Part shown: positions 43,900 to 53,654 of the stretch, piece after piece | Layout of the letters: the number at the start of each line of letters is the position of its first letter | How positions within the stretch are numbered: the first letter of the stretch is position 1 | The notes under the pieces: model-generated | What the model saw: the letters and a program-made list of their open reading frames with translations, nothing else | Databases searched by the model: none | Told to the model about the DNA's origin: nothing | Assembly (NCBI RefSeq): GCF_900188205.1 | Contig: NZ_FZOH01000001.1 | Span: 344,359 to 408,358 of the forward strand | Length of the DNA: 64,000 bases | Source: Geodermatophilus saharensis | GTDB taxonomy: Bacteria; Actinomycetota; Actinomycetes; Mycobacteriales; Geodermatophilaceae | Direction: 5' to 3' | Position numbers and translations under genes: made by a program

Positions 43900-45105
43900 G
43901 TGCAGATCCCGTTCGCCTCCTCGGCGCGCTCCAGCCTCGGCGTGGAGTGGGAGCTGCAGCTCGTCGACCGGCAGAGCCGGGAGCTCAGCGCGGGCGCGAT
44001 CGAGGTCCTCGAGGAGATCCGGCCCGACGGCGAGGACGAGCACCCGAAGGCCAAGCACGAGCTGCTCCAGTCGACCGTGGAGGTCATCACCGGGGTCTGC
44101 ACCACGGTCGGGGAGGCGAAGGCCGACCTCGCCGCCACGGTGGCCGAGGTCGCCGCCGCGGCCGACCGGCGCGGGCTGGGCCTGCTGTGCGCCGGCACCC
44201 ACCCGTTCACCGACTGGCAGACCCAGTTGATCTCGCCCAAGGAGCGCTACCTGCAGCTGGTCGAGCGGATGCAGTGGCTGGCGCGGCGGCTGCAGATCTT
44301 CGGCGTCCACGTGCACGTCGGCGTCCGCTCGCCGGACAAGGCGATGCCGATCGTCACCGCGCTCACCCAGTACGTGCCGCACTTCCTGGCGCTGTCGGCG
44401 TCCTCGCCGTTCTGGGTCGGCTGCGACACCGGCCTGGCCTCCGCGCGCAGCAAGGTCTTCGAGGGCATGCCGACGGCGGGGCTGCCCATGCAGCTGCCCG
44501 ACTGGCCCGGCTTCGAGCACTACATGGAGACGCTGATCACCACCGGCGCCATCGAGAGCGTCCGCGAGGTCTGGTGGGACATCCGCCCGCACCCGGGCTT
44601 CGGCACGGTGGAGCTGCGCATCTGCGACGGGCTGCCGACCCTCGAGGAGGTCGGCGTGGTCGCCGCGCTGTCGCAGTGCCTGGTCGAGCAGTTCGACGGC
44701 CAGCTCGACCGCGGCTACACCCTTCCCACCCCGCCGGAGTGGGTGCTGCGGGAGAACAAGTGGCGCGCCGCCCGCTACGGCCTGGACGCCGACGTCATCG
44801 TCGACGAGAAGGGCACGGTGCGGCCGGTGCGGCAGGCGCTGCTCGACCTCGCCGAGGACCTCGCGCCCACCGCGCGGCGGCTGGGCTGTGAGGGCGAGCT
44901 GGCCGGCGTCGAGCGGGTGCTCGCCGTCGGCGCCTCCTACCAGCGGCAGCGGGCGGCGGCGCTGGCGTCCGACGGCGACCTGCGCGCCGTCGTCGACGGG
45001 CTGCTCGCCGAGCTCCGCGACGGCCTGCCCGCCGCCGGCCCCGCCTCCGGTCCGGAGGGTCCCGTGCCCGGCCCGTCGGCGTGCGCCGGCGGGCACGCCG
45101 CATGA
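43900..45105 (+). CDS. Glutamate-cysteine ligase-like carboxylate-amine ligase (GCS2/YbdK family)
   Basis: 401 residues. Family features include SLGVEWELQLVDRQSREL at the N-terminus with an ATP/metal Glu, KHELLQSTVEVITG, GTHPFTDW, GVHVHVGVRS with its conserved His pairs, and WWDIRPHPGFGTVELRICDGLPT. YbdK relatives have weak glutamate-cysteine ligase activity; actinobacteria make mycothiol rather than glutathione, so the real product may be another gamma-glutamyl or amide compound. The GTG at 43900 fits a leaderless start. The stop overlaps the M20 hydrolase ATG (ATGA), suggesting that ligase and hydrolase act on related amides. Confidence 0.9.
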   Translation: MQIPFASSARSSLGVEWELQLVDRQSRELSAGAIEVLEEIRPDGEDEHPKAKHELLQSTVEVITGVCTTVGEAKADLAATVAEVAAAADRRGLGLLCAGTHPFTDWQTQLISPKERYLQLVERMQWLARRLQIFGVHVHVGVRSPDKAMPIVTALTQYVPHFLALSASSPFWVGCDTGLASARSKVFEGMPTAGLPMQLPDWPGFEHYMETLITTGAIESVREVWWDIRPHPGFGTVELRICDGLPTLEEVGVVAALSQCLVEQFDGQLDRGYTLPTPPEWVLRENKWRAARYGLDADVIVDEKGTVRPVRQALLDLAEDLAPTARRLGCEGELAGVERVLAVGASYQRQRAAALASDGDLRAVVDGLLAELRDGLPAAGPASGPEGPVPGPSACAGGHAA

Positions 45106-46361
45106 CCCGCGACCCCGAGGAGCTGGCCGCAGGACTCGACGCCTGGGTGGCCGAGCGCCTGGACTCCCTCGTCGGCGTGCGCCGGCACCTGCACGCCCAC
45201 CCGGAGCTGGCCTTCGCCGAGGTCGAGACGACGGCCTACCTGGAGCAGCGGCTGGTCGAGGCGGGACTGCTGCCGCGCCGGCTGCCCAGCGGCACGGGCT
45301 TGGTGGTCGAGGTCGGCTCGGGCGACCCGGCGGTGGTGCTGCGCGCCGACATCGACGCGCTGCCGCTGGCCGACCTCAAGGACGTCCCCTACGCCTCCAC
45401 CCGCGAGGGCGCGTGCCACGCCTGCGGCCACGACGTGCACACCACCGTGCTGCTCGGTGCGGCGCTGGCGCTGAACGCGCTCGACGAGCTGCCCGGGACG
45501 GTCCGCTGCGTGTTCCAGCCCGCCGAGGAGACCGTGCCCGGTGGCGCCACCCACGTGGTGGCCGCCGGTGTCCTCGACGGCGCGTCGCGGGCCTTCGCGC
45601 TGCACTGCGACCCGGCGATCCCGGCCGGCACGGTGGGCCTGCGCACCGGCTCGATCACCGCCGCCTGCGACCGGGTCGACGTCACGCTCACCGGACCCGG
45701 CGGGCACACCGCGCGGCCGCAGCTGACCGTCGACCTCGTCGACGCCCTCGGCCGGCTGATCACCGACCTGCCCGGGCTGCTGTCGCGCCAGGTCGACCCG
45801 CGAGCCGGCTTCTCGCTGGTGTGGGGCGCGGTCAACGCCGGCGTCGCGCCCAACGCCATCCCGCAGCGCGGCACGCTGCGCGGCACCGTCCGGGTGCTCG
45901 ACCGCGAGCAGTGGAAGAGCGCCGAGCCGCTGCTGCGCCGGCTCGTCGAGCAGGTCGTCGCCCCCACCGGCGCGCGGGTCGACGTCGAGTACGTGCCCGG
46001 GGTGCCGCCGGTGGTCAACGACCCGCGGACCGTGGCGCTGCTGCGCGCGGCGGCGCTGCAGACCGTCGGCGCGGACAACGTCCGCCTGTCGCCGCAGAGC
46101 ATGGGCGGGGAGGACTTCGGCTGGTTCGCCGACGTCCTGCCGATCGCCCTGGCGCGGCTGGGGACGAACGGCGGCGGCGACCCGCTCGACCTGCACCGCG
46201 GCACCTTCGACGTCGACGAGCGCGCCATCGGCGTGGGTGTGCGGCTGCTGGTGCGCACCGCGCTGCACGCCCTGACCGCCGCGGCCGGCACGTCCGGGCA
46301 CGCCGCCGGTGCACCCACCGCCGCCCACCCCGCGCGCCCGCGGCGTGGCGAGCGCCGGTAG
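45102..46361 (+). CDS. M20-family amidohydrolase (N-acyl amino acid hydrolase type)
   Basis: 419 residues. Metal and catalytic residues are visible in VLRADIDALPL, CHACGHDVHTT and VFQPAEETVPGG (the catalytic Glu pair), and in the late MGGEDFGWF; the lid-domain motif GGHTARPQ is also present. The subfamily includes IAA-amino-acid hydrolases, hippuricase and carboxypeptidase-like enzymes; mycobacterial AmiA1/AmiB1 sit in a similar neighbourhood. The C-terminal 30 residues are Ala/Pro/His/Arg-rich and not part of the fold. Start ATG at 45102 overlaps the ligase stop by 4 bases. Confidence 0.93.
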   Translation: MTRDPEELAAGLDAWVAERLDSLVGVRRHLHAHPELAFAEVETTAYLEQRLVEAGLLPRRLPSGTGLVVEVGSGDPAVVLRADIDALPLADLKDVPYASTREGACHACGHDVHTTVLLGAALALNALDELPGTVRCVFQPAEETVPGGATHVVAAGVLDGASRAFALHCDPAIPAGTVGLRTGSITAACDRVDVTLTGPGGHTARPQLTVDLVDALGRLITDLPGLLSRQVDPRAGFSLVWGAVNAGVAPNAIPQRGTLRGTVRVLDREQWKSAEPLLRRLVEQVVAPTGARVDVEYVPGVPPVVNDPRTVALLRAAALQTVGADNVRLSPQSMGGEDFGWFADVLPIALARLGTNGGGDPLDLHRGTFDVDERAIGVGVRLLVRTALHALTAAAGTSGHAAGAPTAAHPARPRRGERR

Positions 46362-46400
46362 AACGGTCCCCGACGAGGAGCCGACGCCGGGGGTCCGACG

Positions 46401-48323
46401 ATGAACAGCCAGCAGACCGCGACACCCGGCGAGGACGAGGTCCCCGCCGAGCACGCCGTCCCCGACGAGCTGTCCCTGGCCGGCGGCTTCCCGCCCGCCG
46501 ACCGCGACCGGTGGCGGGAGCTCGTCGCCGGGGTGCTGCGCAAGGGCGGCCGCGAGGACCTGCCCGACCCGGTCGAGGACGCCCTGCGGCGCACCGTGGC
46601 CACCGGGGTCACCGTCGCGCCCCTCTACGACGCCGACGACGCCGGTGACCTGCCGGCCGCCGTCGGCGTCCCGGGGCTGCCGCCCTTCGTCCGCGGCGCC
46701 CGCGCCGGCGCCGATCCCGACCGCGGCACGCCGGCCGGCTGGGACGTGCGGCAGCGGCACGCCCACCCCGACGTCGCCGTCACGCGGGAGGCGATCGCGG
46801 CCGACCTGGAGAACGGCGTCACCTCGCTGTGGCTGGTCCTCGGCGAGGGCGCCGTGCCGCCGGAGGCGCTGGGCGAGGTGCTCGCCGGCGTCTACCTCGA
46901 CCTCGCGCCGGTCGCCGTCTCCGGCGTCGGGCCGGACGGGGGGCTGCGGGCCGCCGAGGCGCTGCTGGCGCTGACCGGCGACCGCACCGACCTCGCGCCG
47001 GGCGGCTCGCTGGGGCTCGACCCGCTCGGCGTGCACGCCGCCTCCGGCGAGGAGCAGGACCTCTCCGGGCTGGCCGGCCTGGCCCGGCGGACGCCGGCGG
47101 GCTGGCGCACCGTCGTCGTCGACGGCACGGTCTTCTCCGACGCCGGGGCCACCGCCGTCGAGGAGCTCGGCTGCGTGCTGGCCGCCGGGGTGGCCTACCT
47201 GCGGGCGCTGACCGACGGCGGGCTCGGCGTCGACGAGGCGTTCGGCCGGCTGGAGTTCCGCCTCACCGCGTCGGCCGACCAGTTCACGACGATCGCCGCG
47301 CTGCGCGCGGCCCGCCGGCTGTGGGACCGGGTCGGCGAGGTCAGCGGCGCCGCGCCCGCGGCCCGCGCCCAGCGCCAGCACGCGGTGACGTCGTCGGTGA
47401 TGACGACGCGGCGCGACCCCTGGGTGAACATGCTGCGGACCACGGTGGCCTGCTTCGCCGCGGGCGTGGGCGGGGCCGACGCGGTCACCGTGCAGCCCTT
47501 CGACGCCGCGCTCGGCCTGCCCGACGCCTTCTCCCGCCGGATCGCCCGCAACACCCAGAGCCTGCTCGTCGAGGAGGGCCACCTCGCCCGCGTCCTCGAC
47601 CCGGCCGGCGGCTCCTGGTACGTCGAGTCGCTCACCGAGGACCTCGCGCAGGCCGCGTGGGCCTGGTTCACCGAGGTCGAGCGGGCCGGCGGGCTGGTCG
47701 CGGCGCTGTCGTCGGGGCTGGTCCGCGACCGGCTGGCCGCGGCCTGGGACGCCCGCGCGCAGCGGCTGGCGACGCGCGCCGACGCGATCACCGGCGTCAG
47801 CGAGTTCCCCAACCTGGCCGAGAGGCTGCCCCAGCGGCAGCCGGCGGCCGACCTGCACCCCACCGGCGGGCTGCCCCGGGTGCGCGCCGCGCAGGAGTAC
47901 GAGGAGCTGCGCGACCGCGCCGACGCCGCGCCCGACCGGCCGCGGGTGTACCTGGCCACCCTCGGCCCGGTCGCCCGGCACACCGCGCGGGCCGGGTTCG
48001 CCGGCAACCTGTTCCAGGCCGGCGGGGTCGAGACCCCGGCCGGCGACGGCGCCTCCGGTCTCGCCGACGCCGGCACGGCGGTGGCGTGCATCTGCGGCAC
48101 CGACGGCGACTACGCCGAGTCGGCCGCCGCGCTGGCCGCCGAGCTGCGGGCCGCGGGAGCCGCGCACGTGTGGCTGGCCGGGAAGCCGTCCCCGGAGGTG
48201 GACGGCGTCGACGGGTACGTGTACGCCGGGTGCGACGCGCTCGACGTGCTGCGCACCGTCCACGCCCACCTGGGCCTCACCGACGGCCTTCATCGCGGTA
48301 ATGGCACTGAGGAGGACGCATGA
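46401..48323 (+). CDS. mutA: Methylmalonyl-CoA mutase small subunit
   Basis: 640 residues. This is the beta/small chain of the heterodimeric B12 enzyme that converts (R)-methylmalonyl-CoA to succinyl-CoA. The TIM-barrel part has [39 protein letters not shown] and [18 protein letters not shown]. The C-terminal flavodoxin-like domain lacks the cobalamin-binding DxHxxG, as expected for this non-catalytic chain. The ATG at 46401 is preceded by GGGGGT at about 6 bases. The stop overlaps the mutB ATG (ATGA), and a GAGGAGG Shine-Dalgarno for mutB lies within the mutA 3' end. Confidence 0.95.
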   Translation: MNSQQTATPGEDEVPAEHAVPDELSLAGGFPPADRDRWRELVAGVLRKGGREDLPDPVEDALRRTVATGVTVAPLYDADDAGDLPAAVGVPGLPPFVRGARAGADPDRGTPAGWDVRQRHAHPDVAVTREAIAADLENGVTSLWLVLGEGAVPPEALGEVLAGVYLDLAPVAVSGVGPDGGLRAAEALLALTGDRTDLAPGGSLGLDPLGVHAASGEEQDLSGLAGLARRTPAGWRTVVVDGTVFSDAGATAVEELGCVLAAGVAYLRALTDGGLGVDEAFGRLEFRLTASADQFTTIAALRAARRLWDRVGEVSGAAPAARAQRQHAVTSSVMTTRRDPWVNMLRTTVACFAAGVGGADAVTVQPFDAALGLPDAFSRRIARNTQSLLVEEGHLARVLDPAGGSWYVESLTEDLAQAAWAWFTEVERAGGLVAALSSGLVRDRLAAAWDARAQRLATRADAITGVSEFPNLAERLPQRQPAADLHPTGGLPRVRAAQEYEELRDRADAAPDRPRVYLATLGPVARHTARAGFAGNLFQAGGVETPAGDGASGLADAGTAVACICGTDGDYAESAAALAAELRAAGAAHVWLAGKPSPEVDGVDGYVYAGCDALDVLRTVHAHLGLTDGLHRGNGTEEDA

Positions 48324-50521
48324 GTGCGATCCCCGACTTCGGTTCCGTCGAGCTGGGCCGCCCTGCGGCGGGCGCCGGCGACTGGGCGGAGGCGTTCCGG
48401 GCGACCACCGGTCGCGGCGTGGACGAGGCGACCTGGGAGACCCCCGAGGGCATCGCCGTCCCGCCGCTGGCCACCCCGGCCGACCTCGCCGGGCTGGACT
48501 TCCTGCGGACCTACCCCGGTCTGCCGCCGTTCCTGCGCGGGCCCTACCCGACGATGTACACCACGCAGCCGTGGACGATCCGCCAGTACGCGGGCTTCTC
48601 CACCGCCGCGGAGTCCAACGCGTTCTACCGGCGCAACCTGGCCGCCGGCCAGAAGGGCCTCTCCATCGCGTTCGACCTGGCCACCCACCGCGGCTACGAC
48701 TCCGACCACCCGCGCGTGGTCGGCGACGTCGGCATGGCCGGGGTGGCGGTCGACTCGATCCTCGACGTGCGGCAGCTGTTCGACGGCATCCCGCTGGACC
48801 GGATGACCGTGTCGATGACCATGAACGGCGCGGTGCTGCCGGTGCTGGCGCTCTACGTGCTCGCCGCCGAGGAACAGGGCGTCGCCCCGAAGCAGCTGGC
48901 CGGGACCATCCAGAACGACATCCTCAAGGAGTTCATGGTCCGCAACACCTACATCTACCCGCCGAAGCCCTCGATGCAGATCGTCAGCGACATCTTCGCG
49001 TTCACCTCGCAGGAGATGCCGCGGTTCAACTCGATCTCGATCTCCGGCTACCACATGCAGGAGGCCGGGGCGACGGCCGACCTGGAGCTGGCGTACACGC
49101 TGGCCGACGGGGTGGAGTACGTGAAGGCCGGCCGGGACGCCGGCCTCGAGGTCGACGCGTTCGCGCCGCGGCTGAGCTTCTTCTGGGCGATCGGCATGAA
49201 CTTCTTCATGGAGGTCGCGAAGCTGCGTGCCGCCCGGCTGCTGTGGGCGCGGCTGATGCGGGAGGCCGGCGCCCAGCAGGACAAGTCGCTGTCGCTGCGC
49301 ACCCACTCGCAGACCTCGGGCTGGTCGCTGACCGCGCAGGACGTCTACAACAACGTCGTCCGCACCTGCCTGGAGGCCATGGCCGCCACCCAGGGGCACA
49401 CCCAGTCGCTGCACACCAACGCCCTCGACGAGGCGCTCGCGCTGCCCAGCGACTTCTCCGCGCGGATCGCCCGCAACACCCAGCTGCTGCTGCAGCAGGA
49501 GTCGGGGACGACGCGGGTGGTCGACCCCTGGGGCGGGTCGGCGTACGTGGAGAAGCTGACCTACGACCTGGCCCGCCGCGCCTGGGCGCACATCGAGGAG
49601 GTCGCCGAGCACGGCGGGATGGCGCAGGCCATCGACGACGGCATCCCGAAGCTGCGCATCGAGGAGGCCGCGGCCCGCACCCAGGCCCGCATCGACTCCG
49701 GCCGCCAGCCGGTGATCGGCGTGAACAGGTACCGGGTCGAGGCCGACGAGGCCATCGAGGTGCTGCGCGTGGACAACGCGCAGGTGCTGGCCGAGCAGAA
49801 GGCGAAGCTGGAGCGGCTGCGCGCCGAGCGCGACCCGCGGGCGGTCGAGGAGGCGCTGCACCGGCTCACCGACGCCGCCCGCGCCGCCGCCGAGGGTCGC
49901 CGCGGGCGGGAGCTCGACGCCAACCTGCTCAAGCTCGCCGTCGACGCGGCGCGGGCGCAGGCCACCGTCGGGGAGATCTCCGACGCGCTGGAGCGGGTCT
50001 ACGGGCGGCACGCCGGCCAGGTGCGCACCATCTCCGGCGTGTACCGCGACGAGGCAGGGGCGTCGGGCCCGGTGGAGGAGACCCGCCGCGCGGCGCAGGC
50101 GTTCGAGGAGGCCGAGGGGCGCCGGCCCCGGATCCTGGTCGCCAAGATGGGCCAGGACGGCCACGACCGCGGGCAGAAGGTCATCGCCACCGCGTTCGCC
50201 GACCTCGGCTTCGACGTCGACGTCGGCCCGCTGTTCCAGACGCCGGAGGAGGTCGCCCGGCAGGCGGTGGAGGCCGACGTGCACGTCGTCGGCGTCTCCT
50301 CGCTGGCCGCCGGCCACCTCACGCTGGTGCCGGCGCTCAAGCAGGCCCTCGCCGACCTCGGGGCCGACGACGTGCTGGTCGTGGTCGGCGGGGTCATCCC
50401 GCCCGACGACGTCCCGCGGCTGCGGGAGATGGGCGCCGCCGCGGTGTTCCCGCCCGGCACGGTCATCGCCGAGGCGGCGCAGGAGCTGCTGCGGACGCTG
50501 TCGCAGCGACTCGGCCACTGA
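48320..50521 (+). CDS. mutB: Methylmalonyl-CoA mutase large (catalytic) subunit
   Basis: 733 residues. The catalytic barrel includes [20 protein letters not shown] with the conserved active-site Tyr and Arg residues, then [30 protein letters not shown], and [20 protein letters not shown]. The C-terminal cobalamin-binding domain (about 595-733) has [15 protein letters not shown] with the axial His of DxHxx[14 protein letters not shown] and the late [10 protein letters not shown]. Start ATG 48320 overlaps the mutA stop; the stop overlaps meaB by one base, so subunit and chaperone are made together. Confidence 0.97.
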   Translation: MSAIPDFGSVELGRPAAGAGDWAEAFRATTGRGVDEATWETPEGIAVPPLATPADLAGLDFLRTYPGLPPFLRGPYPTMYTTQPWTIRQYAGFSTAAESNAFYRRNLAAGQKGLSIAFDLATHRGYDSDHPRVVGDVGMAGVAVDSILDVRQLFDGIPLDRMTVSMTMNGAVLPVLALYVLAAEEQGVAPKQLAGTIQNDILKEFMVRNTYIYPPKPSMQIVSDIFAFTSQEMPRFNSISISGYHMQEAGATADLELAYTLADGVEYVKAGRDAGLEVDAFAPRLSFFWAIGMNFFMEVAKLRAARLLWARLMREAGAQQDKSLSLRTHSQTSGWSLTAQDVYNNVVRTCLEAMAATQGHTQSLHTNALDEALALPSDFSARIARNTQLLLQQESGTTRVVDPWGGSAYVEKLTYDLARRAWAHIEEVAEHGGMAQAIDDGIPKLRIEEAAARTQARIDSGRQPVIGVNRYRVEADEAIEVLRVDNAQVLAEQKAKLERLRAERDPRAVEEALHRLTDAARAAAEGRRGRELDANLLKLAVDAARAQATVGEISDALERVYGRHAGQVRTISGVYRDEAGASGPVEETRRAAQAFEEAEGRRPRILVAKMGQDGHDRGQKVIATAFADLGFDVDVGPLFQTPEEVARQAVEADVHVVGVSSLAAGHLTLVPALKQALADLGADDVLVVVGGVIPPDDVPRLREMGAAAVFPPGTVIAEAAQELLRTLSQRLGH

Positions 50522-51519
50522 TGCCGGCACCGGACGTCCCGGCGCTGGTCGAGGGGGTGCTCGGCGGGGACCGCCGGTCGCTGGCGCGTGCGATCACGCT
50601 GGTCGAGTCCCGTCGCGCCGACCACCGCGAGCGCGCGCAGGAGCTGCTGGTCGAGCTGCTGCCGCACGCCGGGGGAGCGCGCCGCGTCGGCATCTCCGGC
50701 GTCCCCGGGGTGGGGAAGTCGACGTTCATCGACCAACTCGGCGTCGACCTGACCGCCCAGGGCCACCGGGTCGCGGTGCTCGCCGTCGACCCGTCGTCGG
50801 CGCGCTCGGGCGGGTCGATCCTCGGCGACAAGACCCGCATGTCGCGCCTGGCCGTCGACCCGCGCGCGTTCATCCGGCCGGCCCCGACCGCGGGCACGCT
50901 CGGCGGGGTCGCGCAGGCGACGCGGGAGTCGATGGTCGTCGTCGAGGCGGCCGGCCACGACGTGGTGCTGGTGGAGACCGTCGGCGTCGGGCAGTCGGAG
51001 GTCACCGTCGCCGAGATGGTCGACTCCTTCCTGTTCCTCACCCTCGCCCGCACCGGCGACCAGCTGCAGGGGATCAAGCGCGGCATCCTCGAGATCGCCG
51101 ACGTCATCGCCGTCAACAAGGCCGACGGGCCGGCCGCCGCCGACGCCCGCAAGGCCGCCCGCGAGCTGGCCGGGGCGATCCGGATGCTGCGCGGGCACGA
51201 CGAGGACTGGACCGTCCCCGTGCTCACCTGCGCCGGGCTGACCGGCGAGGGCCTGGCGCAGGTGTGGGCGAGGCTGGTCGAGCACCAGGACCGGGCGCGG
51301 GCGTCGGGCGCGTTCGACGAGCGGCGCCGCGCCCAGCAGGTGCGCTGGACCTGGCAGCTGGTGCGCGACGGCCTCGAGCACCGGCTGCGGTCGCACCCCG
51401 CCGTCCGGTCGCAGGCGCCGGAGCTGGAGGCGGCGGTGCTGGCCGGCGAGCTCACCCCGGCGCTGGCCGCCCAGCGGCTGCTGCAGGCCTTCCTCGCCGG
51501 GGAGACGCCGGCCTCCTGA
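50521..51519 (+). CDS. meaB: Methylmalonyl-CoA mutase-associated GTPase MeaB
   Basis: 332 residues, a G3E-type P-loop GTPase that protects and reloads the mutase with cobalamin. Motifs are Walker A GVPGVGKST (about residue 62), DPSSARSGGSILGDKTRM (switch-region signature of MeaB/ArgK), LVETVGVGQSE (Walker B), and VNKAD for guanine specificity. The old name ArgK is misleading. The ATG at 50521 overlaps the mutB stop (TGATG). The operon mutA-mutB-meaB ends here, with only 10 bases to the convergent acyltransferase gene. Confidence 0.96.
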   Translation: MPAPDVPALVEGVLGGDRRSLARAITLVESRRADHRERAQELLVELLPHAGGARRVGISGVPGVGKSTFIDQLGVDLTAQGHRVAVLAVDPSSARSGGSILGDKTRMSRLAVDPRAFIRPAPTAGTLGGVAQATRESMVVVEAAGHDVVLVETVGVGQSEVTVAEMVDSFLFLTLARTGDQLQGIKRGILEIADVIAVNKADGPAAADARKAARELAGAIRMLRGHDEDWTVPVLTCAGLTGEGLAQVWARLVEHQDRARASGAFDERRRAQQVRWTWQLVRDGLEHRLRSHPAVRSQAPELEAAVLAGELTPALAAQRLLQAFLAGETPAS

Positions 51520-51529
51520 GCGGGCGGTC

Positions 51530-52282
51530 TCAGGCGCCGGCGCGCTCGAACTCGGCGATCCACCCCCGGACGACGTCCTCGGGGTAGCCGCGGTGGAAGT
51601 GCCGCCGCCACGGGTAGGCCGGGCCCGAGCCGTCGCCCAGCGGGATCCGCTCGACCGCACCGCGGACCCTGCCCGGGACGCCGGCGCAGACCGCCGCGGC
51701 GGGGACGTCCTCGCGGACGAGGGCGTGCGCGGCGACCAGCGACCCCTCGCCGACCCGCACGCCGGGCAGCACCACCGCGGAGGTGGCGACGACGGCGAAG
51801 CGCTCGAGCGTCGCGCCGGCGTGGAACCCGTCGCTGGGCGGGTGCGGGTCGTTGGTGAGGACGACGTAGGGGAACACCCAGACGAACTCCTCCAGCGTCG
51901 ACCCGCGGCCGAGGTGGACGTTGGAGTGCAGGCGCACGTGCCGCCCCAGGCGGGTGTCGCCCTGCAGGTCGCACAGCGTGCCGATCCGCAGGTCCTCGGC
52001 GGCCTCGACGCCCTCGCGGACGGTCACCCGGTGCCCGGTCTGCAGGCCCGGCCCGAACGTGGAGCCGGCGTAGACGACGCTGTGCGACCGGACCAGCGAG
52101 CCCGCGCCGATCCGCAGCGGCCCGGCGTCGCCGCCGGCGGCGGGGTGGCCGAGCTCGCAGTGCGAGCCGACCACGGTGCCCGCGCCGAGCTCGACGCCGG
52201 CGTGGACGATCGTGAACGGGCCGACCTGCACGCCGTCGCCGAGGCGGGCCTGCGGGTCGACCAGGGCGGTCGGGTGGATCAC
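51530..52282 (-). CDS. Left-handed beta-helix (hexapeptide) acyltransferase
   Basis: 250 residues. LbH hexapeptide repeats begin at the N-terminus (IHPTALVDPQARLGDGVQVGPF) and continue to about residue 190, with an insertion carrying HSNVHLGRGSTLEEFVWVFPYVVLTNDPHPPS. The N-D-P-H-P loop is common in sugar N-acyltransferases of surface-polysaccharide clusters. The last 50 residues form a helical cap. It follows the DegT-type aminotransferase by 42 bases on the same strand, so it probably acylates the amino sugar made by that enzyme. Start GTG 52282. Confidence 0.85.
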   Translation of the reverse strand: MIHPTALVDPQARLGDGVQVGPFTIVHAGVELGAGTVVGSHCELGHPAAGGDAGPLRIGAGSLVRSHSVVYAGSTFGPGLQTGHRVTVREGVEAAEDLRIGTLCDLQGDTRLGRHVRLHSNVHLGRGSTLEEFVWVFPYVVLTNDPHPPSDGFHAGATLERFAVVATSAVVLPGVRVGEGSLVAAHALVREDVPAAAVCAGVPGRVRGAVERIPLGDGSGPAYPWRRHFHRGYPEDVVRGWIAEFERAGA

Positions 52283-52324
52283 GCGGTGCTCCTCGTCGGT
52301 CCGTGCGGGGCGGGGGTCAGCGGG

Positions 52325-53428
52325 TCAGAGCAGCCGCAGGGCGTCGCAGACCCGGTCGACCTCGGCGTCGGTCAGCTCGGCGAAGCAGGGCAGGGTCAGC
52401 ACCTGCCCGGCCGCCCGCTCGGTGACCGGCAGGGACACCCCGCCGGTCGTGCCCGCCAGCACCGGCTGGCGGTGGTCGGGCACCGGGTAGTGCACGTCGG
52501 TGCGGATCCCGGCCGCGGCCAGGGCGGCACGGTCGGCGTCCCGGTGCGGCGTCGTCATCACCGCCAGGTGGCCGACGTGGGCGGGGGAGGCGGCGTCGCG
52601 GCCGTGCACCATCCGCCGGGGGCCCTCGCCGAGCACCTCGGCGTAGCGGGCCACCACCTCGCGCCGCCGGGCGTTCCACCCGGCCAGGTGGGGGAGCCGG
52701 ACCCGCAGCACGGCCGCCTGCAGCTCGTCGAGCCGGCTGTTGCGCCCGTGCGGCAGCGTGGCGGTGTACTTCGCGCTCCAGCCGTACTGGCGCAGGCTGC
52801 GCAGCCGCGCGGCCAGGTCCGCGTCGCCGGTGGTCACCGCGCCGCCGTCGCCGAGCGCGCCGAGGTTCTTGGTGGGGAAGAAGCTGAAGGCCGCGGCGTC
52901 GGCCAGCGACCCGGCCGGGCCGTCGGTACCGACCGCGCCCGCGGCCTGCGCGCAGTCCTCCACCAGCGCGACGCCCGCCGACCGGCACAGCTCCCGCAGC
53001 GGGCCGACGTCGGCGAGCCGGCCGTAGAGGTGGGTGACGGCGACGGCGCGGGTGCTGGGGGTGAGCACCGGCTCGACCGTGGCGGCCGTCAGCAGCAGCG
53101 TGGCGGGGTCGACGTCGGCGAAGCGGGGCACCAGCCCGGCCTTCAGCGCCGCCGTCGTGGTGTACATGCCGGCGTTGGCGGCGGTGACCACCTCGTCGCC
53201 GGGCCGGCAGCCCACGCCGATCAGGGCGAGCTCGAGCGCGTCGGTGCCGTTGCCGACGCCGACGCAGTGCCCGGCGCCCACGGCCGCGGCGAACTCGCGC
53301 TCGAACGCGTCGTGCTGCGGGCCCAGGACGTACCACCCGCTGGTCAGGACGTCGTCGATGGCCGACCGCAGAGCGGGCGCCAGGGCCGCGACGCCGCGGC
53401 CGAGGTCGTTGAGCGGCACCTCACCCAT
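52325..53428 (-). CDS. DegT/DnrJ/EryC1-type sugar aminotransferase (FdtB/QdtB-like)
   Basis: 367 residues, PLP-dependent. Family features are VPLNDLGRG at the N-terminus, SGWYVLGPQHDAFEREFA, GVGNGTDALELAL, HLYGRLADV, EDCAQAAGA and FFPTKNLGALGDGG with the PLP Lys, then YGWSAKY. Together with the divergent FdtA-like ketoisomerase, the best assignment is transamination at C3 of a dTDP-3-keto-6-deoxyhexose. The ATG at 53428 has a strong AGGAGGAGG upstream and a TAACGT promoter box at 53468-53473. Confidence 0.9.
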   Translation of the reverse strand: MGEVPLNDLGRGVAALAPALRSAIDDVLTSGWYVLGPQHDAFEREFAAAVGAGHCVGVGNGTDALELALIGVGCRPGDEVVTAANAGMYTTTAALKAGLVPRFADVDPATLLLTAATVEPVLTPSTRAVAVTHLYGRLADVGPLRELCRSAGVALVEDCAQAAGAVGTDGPAGSLADAAAFSFFPTKNLGALGDGGAVTTGDADLAARLRSLRQYGWSAKYTATLPHGRNSRLDELQAAVLRVRLPHLAGWNARRREVVARYAEVLGEGPRRMVHGRDAASPAHVGHLAVMTTPHRDADRAALAAAGIRTDVHYPVPDHRQPVLAGTTGGVSLPVTERAAGQVLTLPCFAELTDAEVDRVCDALRLL

Positions 53429-53467
53429 GTGCGTCCTCCTCCTGTCCGCCGGCCGGTCGGGGCGCCG

Positions 53468-53473
53468 ACGTTA
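53468..53473 (-). promoter_or_regulatory. Predicted -10 box (TAACGT) for the aminotransferase-acyltransferase unit
   Basis: Minus strand TAACGT about 40 bases upstream of the ATG at 53428, leaving room for the AGGAGGAGG Shine-Dalgarno. It forms a divergent pair with the box at 53592. The 120 bases between the two boxes hold no other obvious feature. Confidence 0.45.
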
Positions 53474-53591
53474 GGTGGTCGCCGGCCGCCGGCGGCGTGA
53501 CGGACGCGGAGTGCCGGGGCGGCTGTGCGGGGTGTGTCGCACGAGCCGGGCGGGAGGGGCGCGTCCCCCGGGGCCGCGCTCCCGCCGTGCC

Positions 53592-53597
53592 TAGTGT
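53592..53597 (+). promoter_or_regulatory. Predicted -10 box (TAGTGT) for the WxcM-like gene
   Basis: TAGTGT about 57 bases before the ATG at 53655. A Shine-Dalgarno GGAG lies 5 bases before the ATG, so this transcript is leadered. Confidence 0.45.
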
Positions 53598-53654
53598 CCG
53601 GGCGGTCGCGGTCCGTGGTCGGACCGGTCACATCCCCGACGTCCTGGAGACCCG

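Noticed and set aside
44937-48293. A 1118-codon open frame on the minus strand opposite the ligase, M20 and mutA genes
   Set aside because: It is the shadow of high-GC coding on the plus strand: composition is His/Arg/Gly/Val-rich with no domain, and it lies opposite three well-identified genes.
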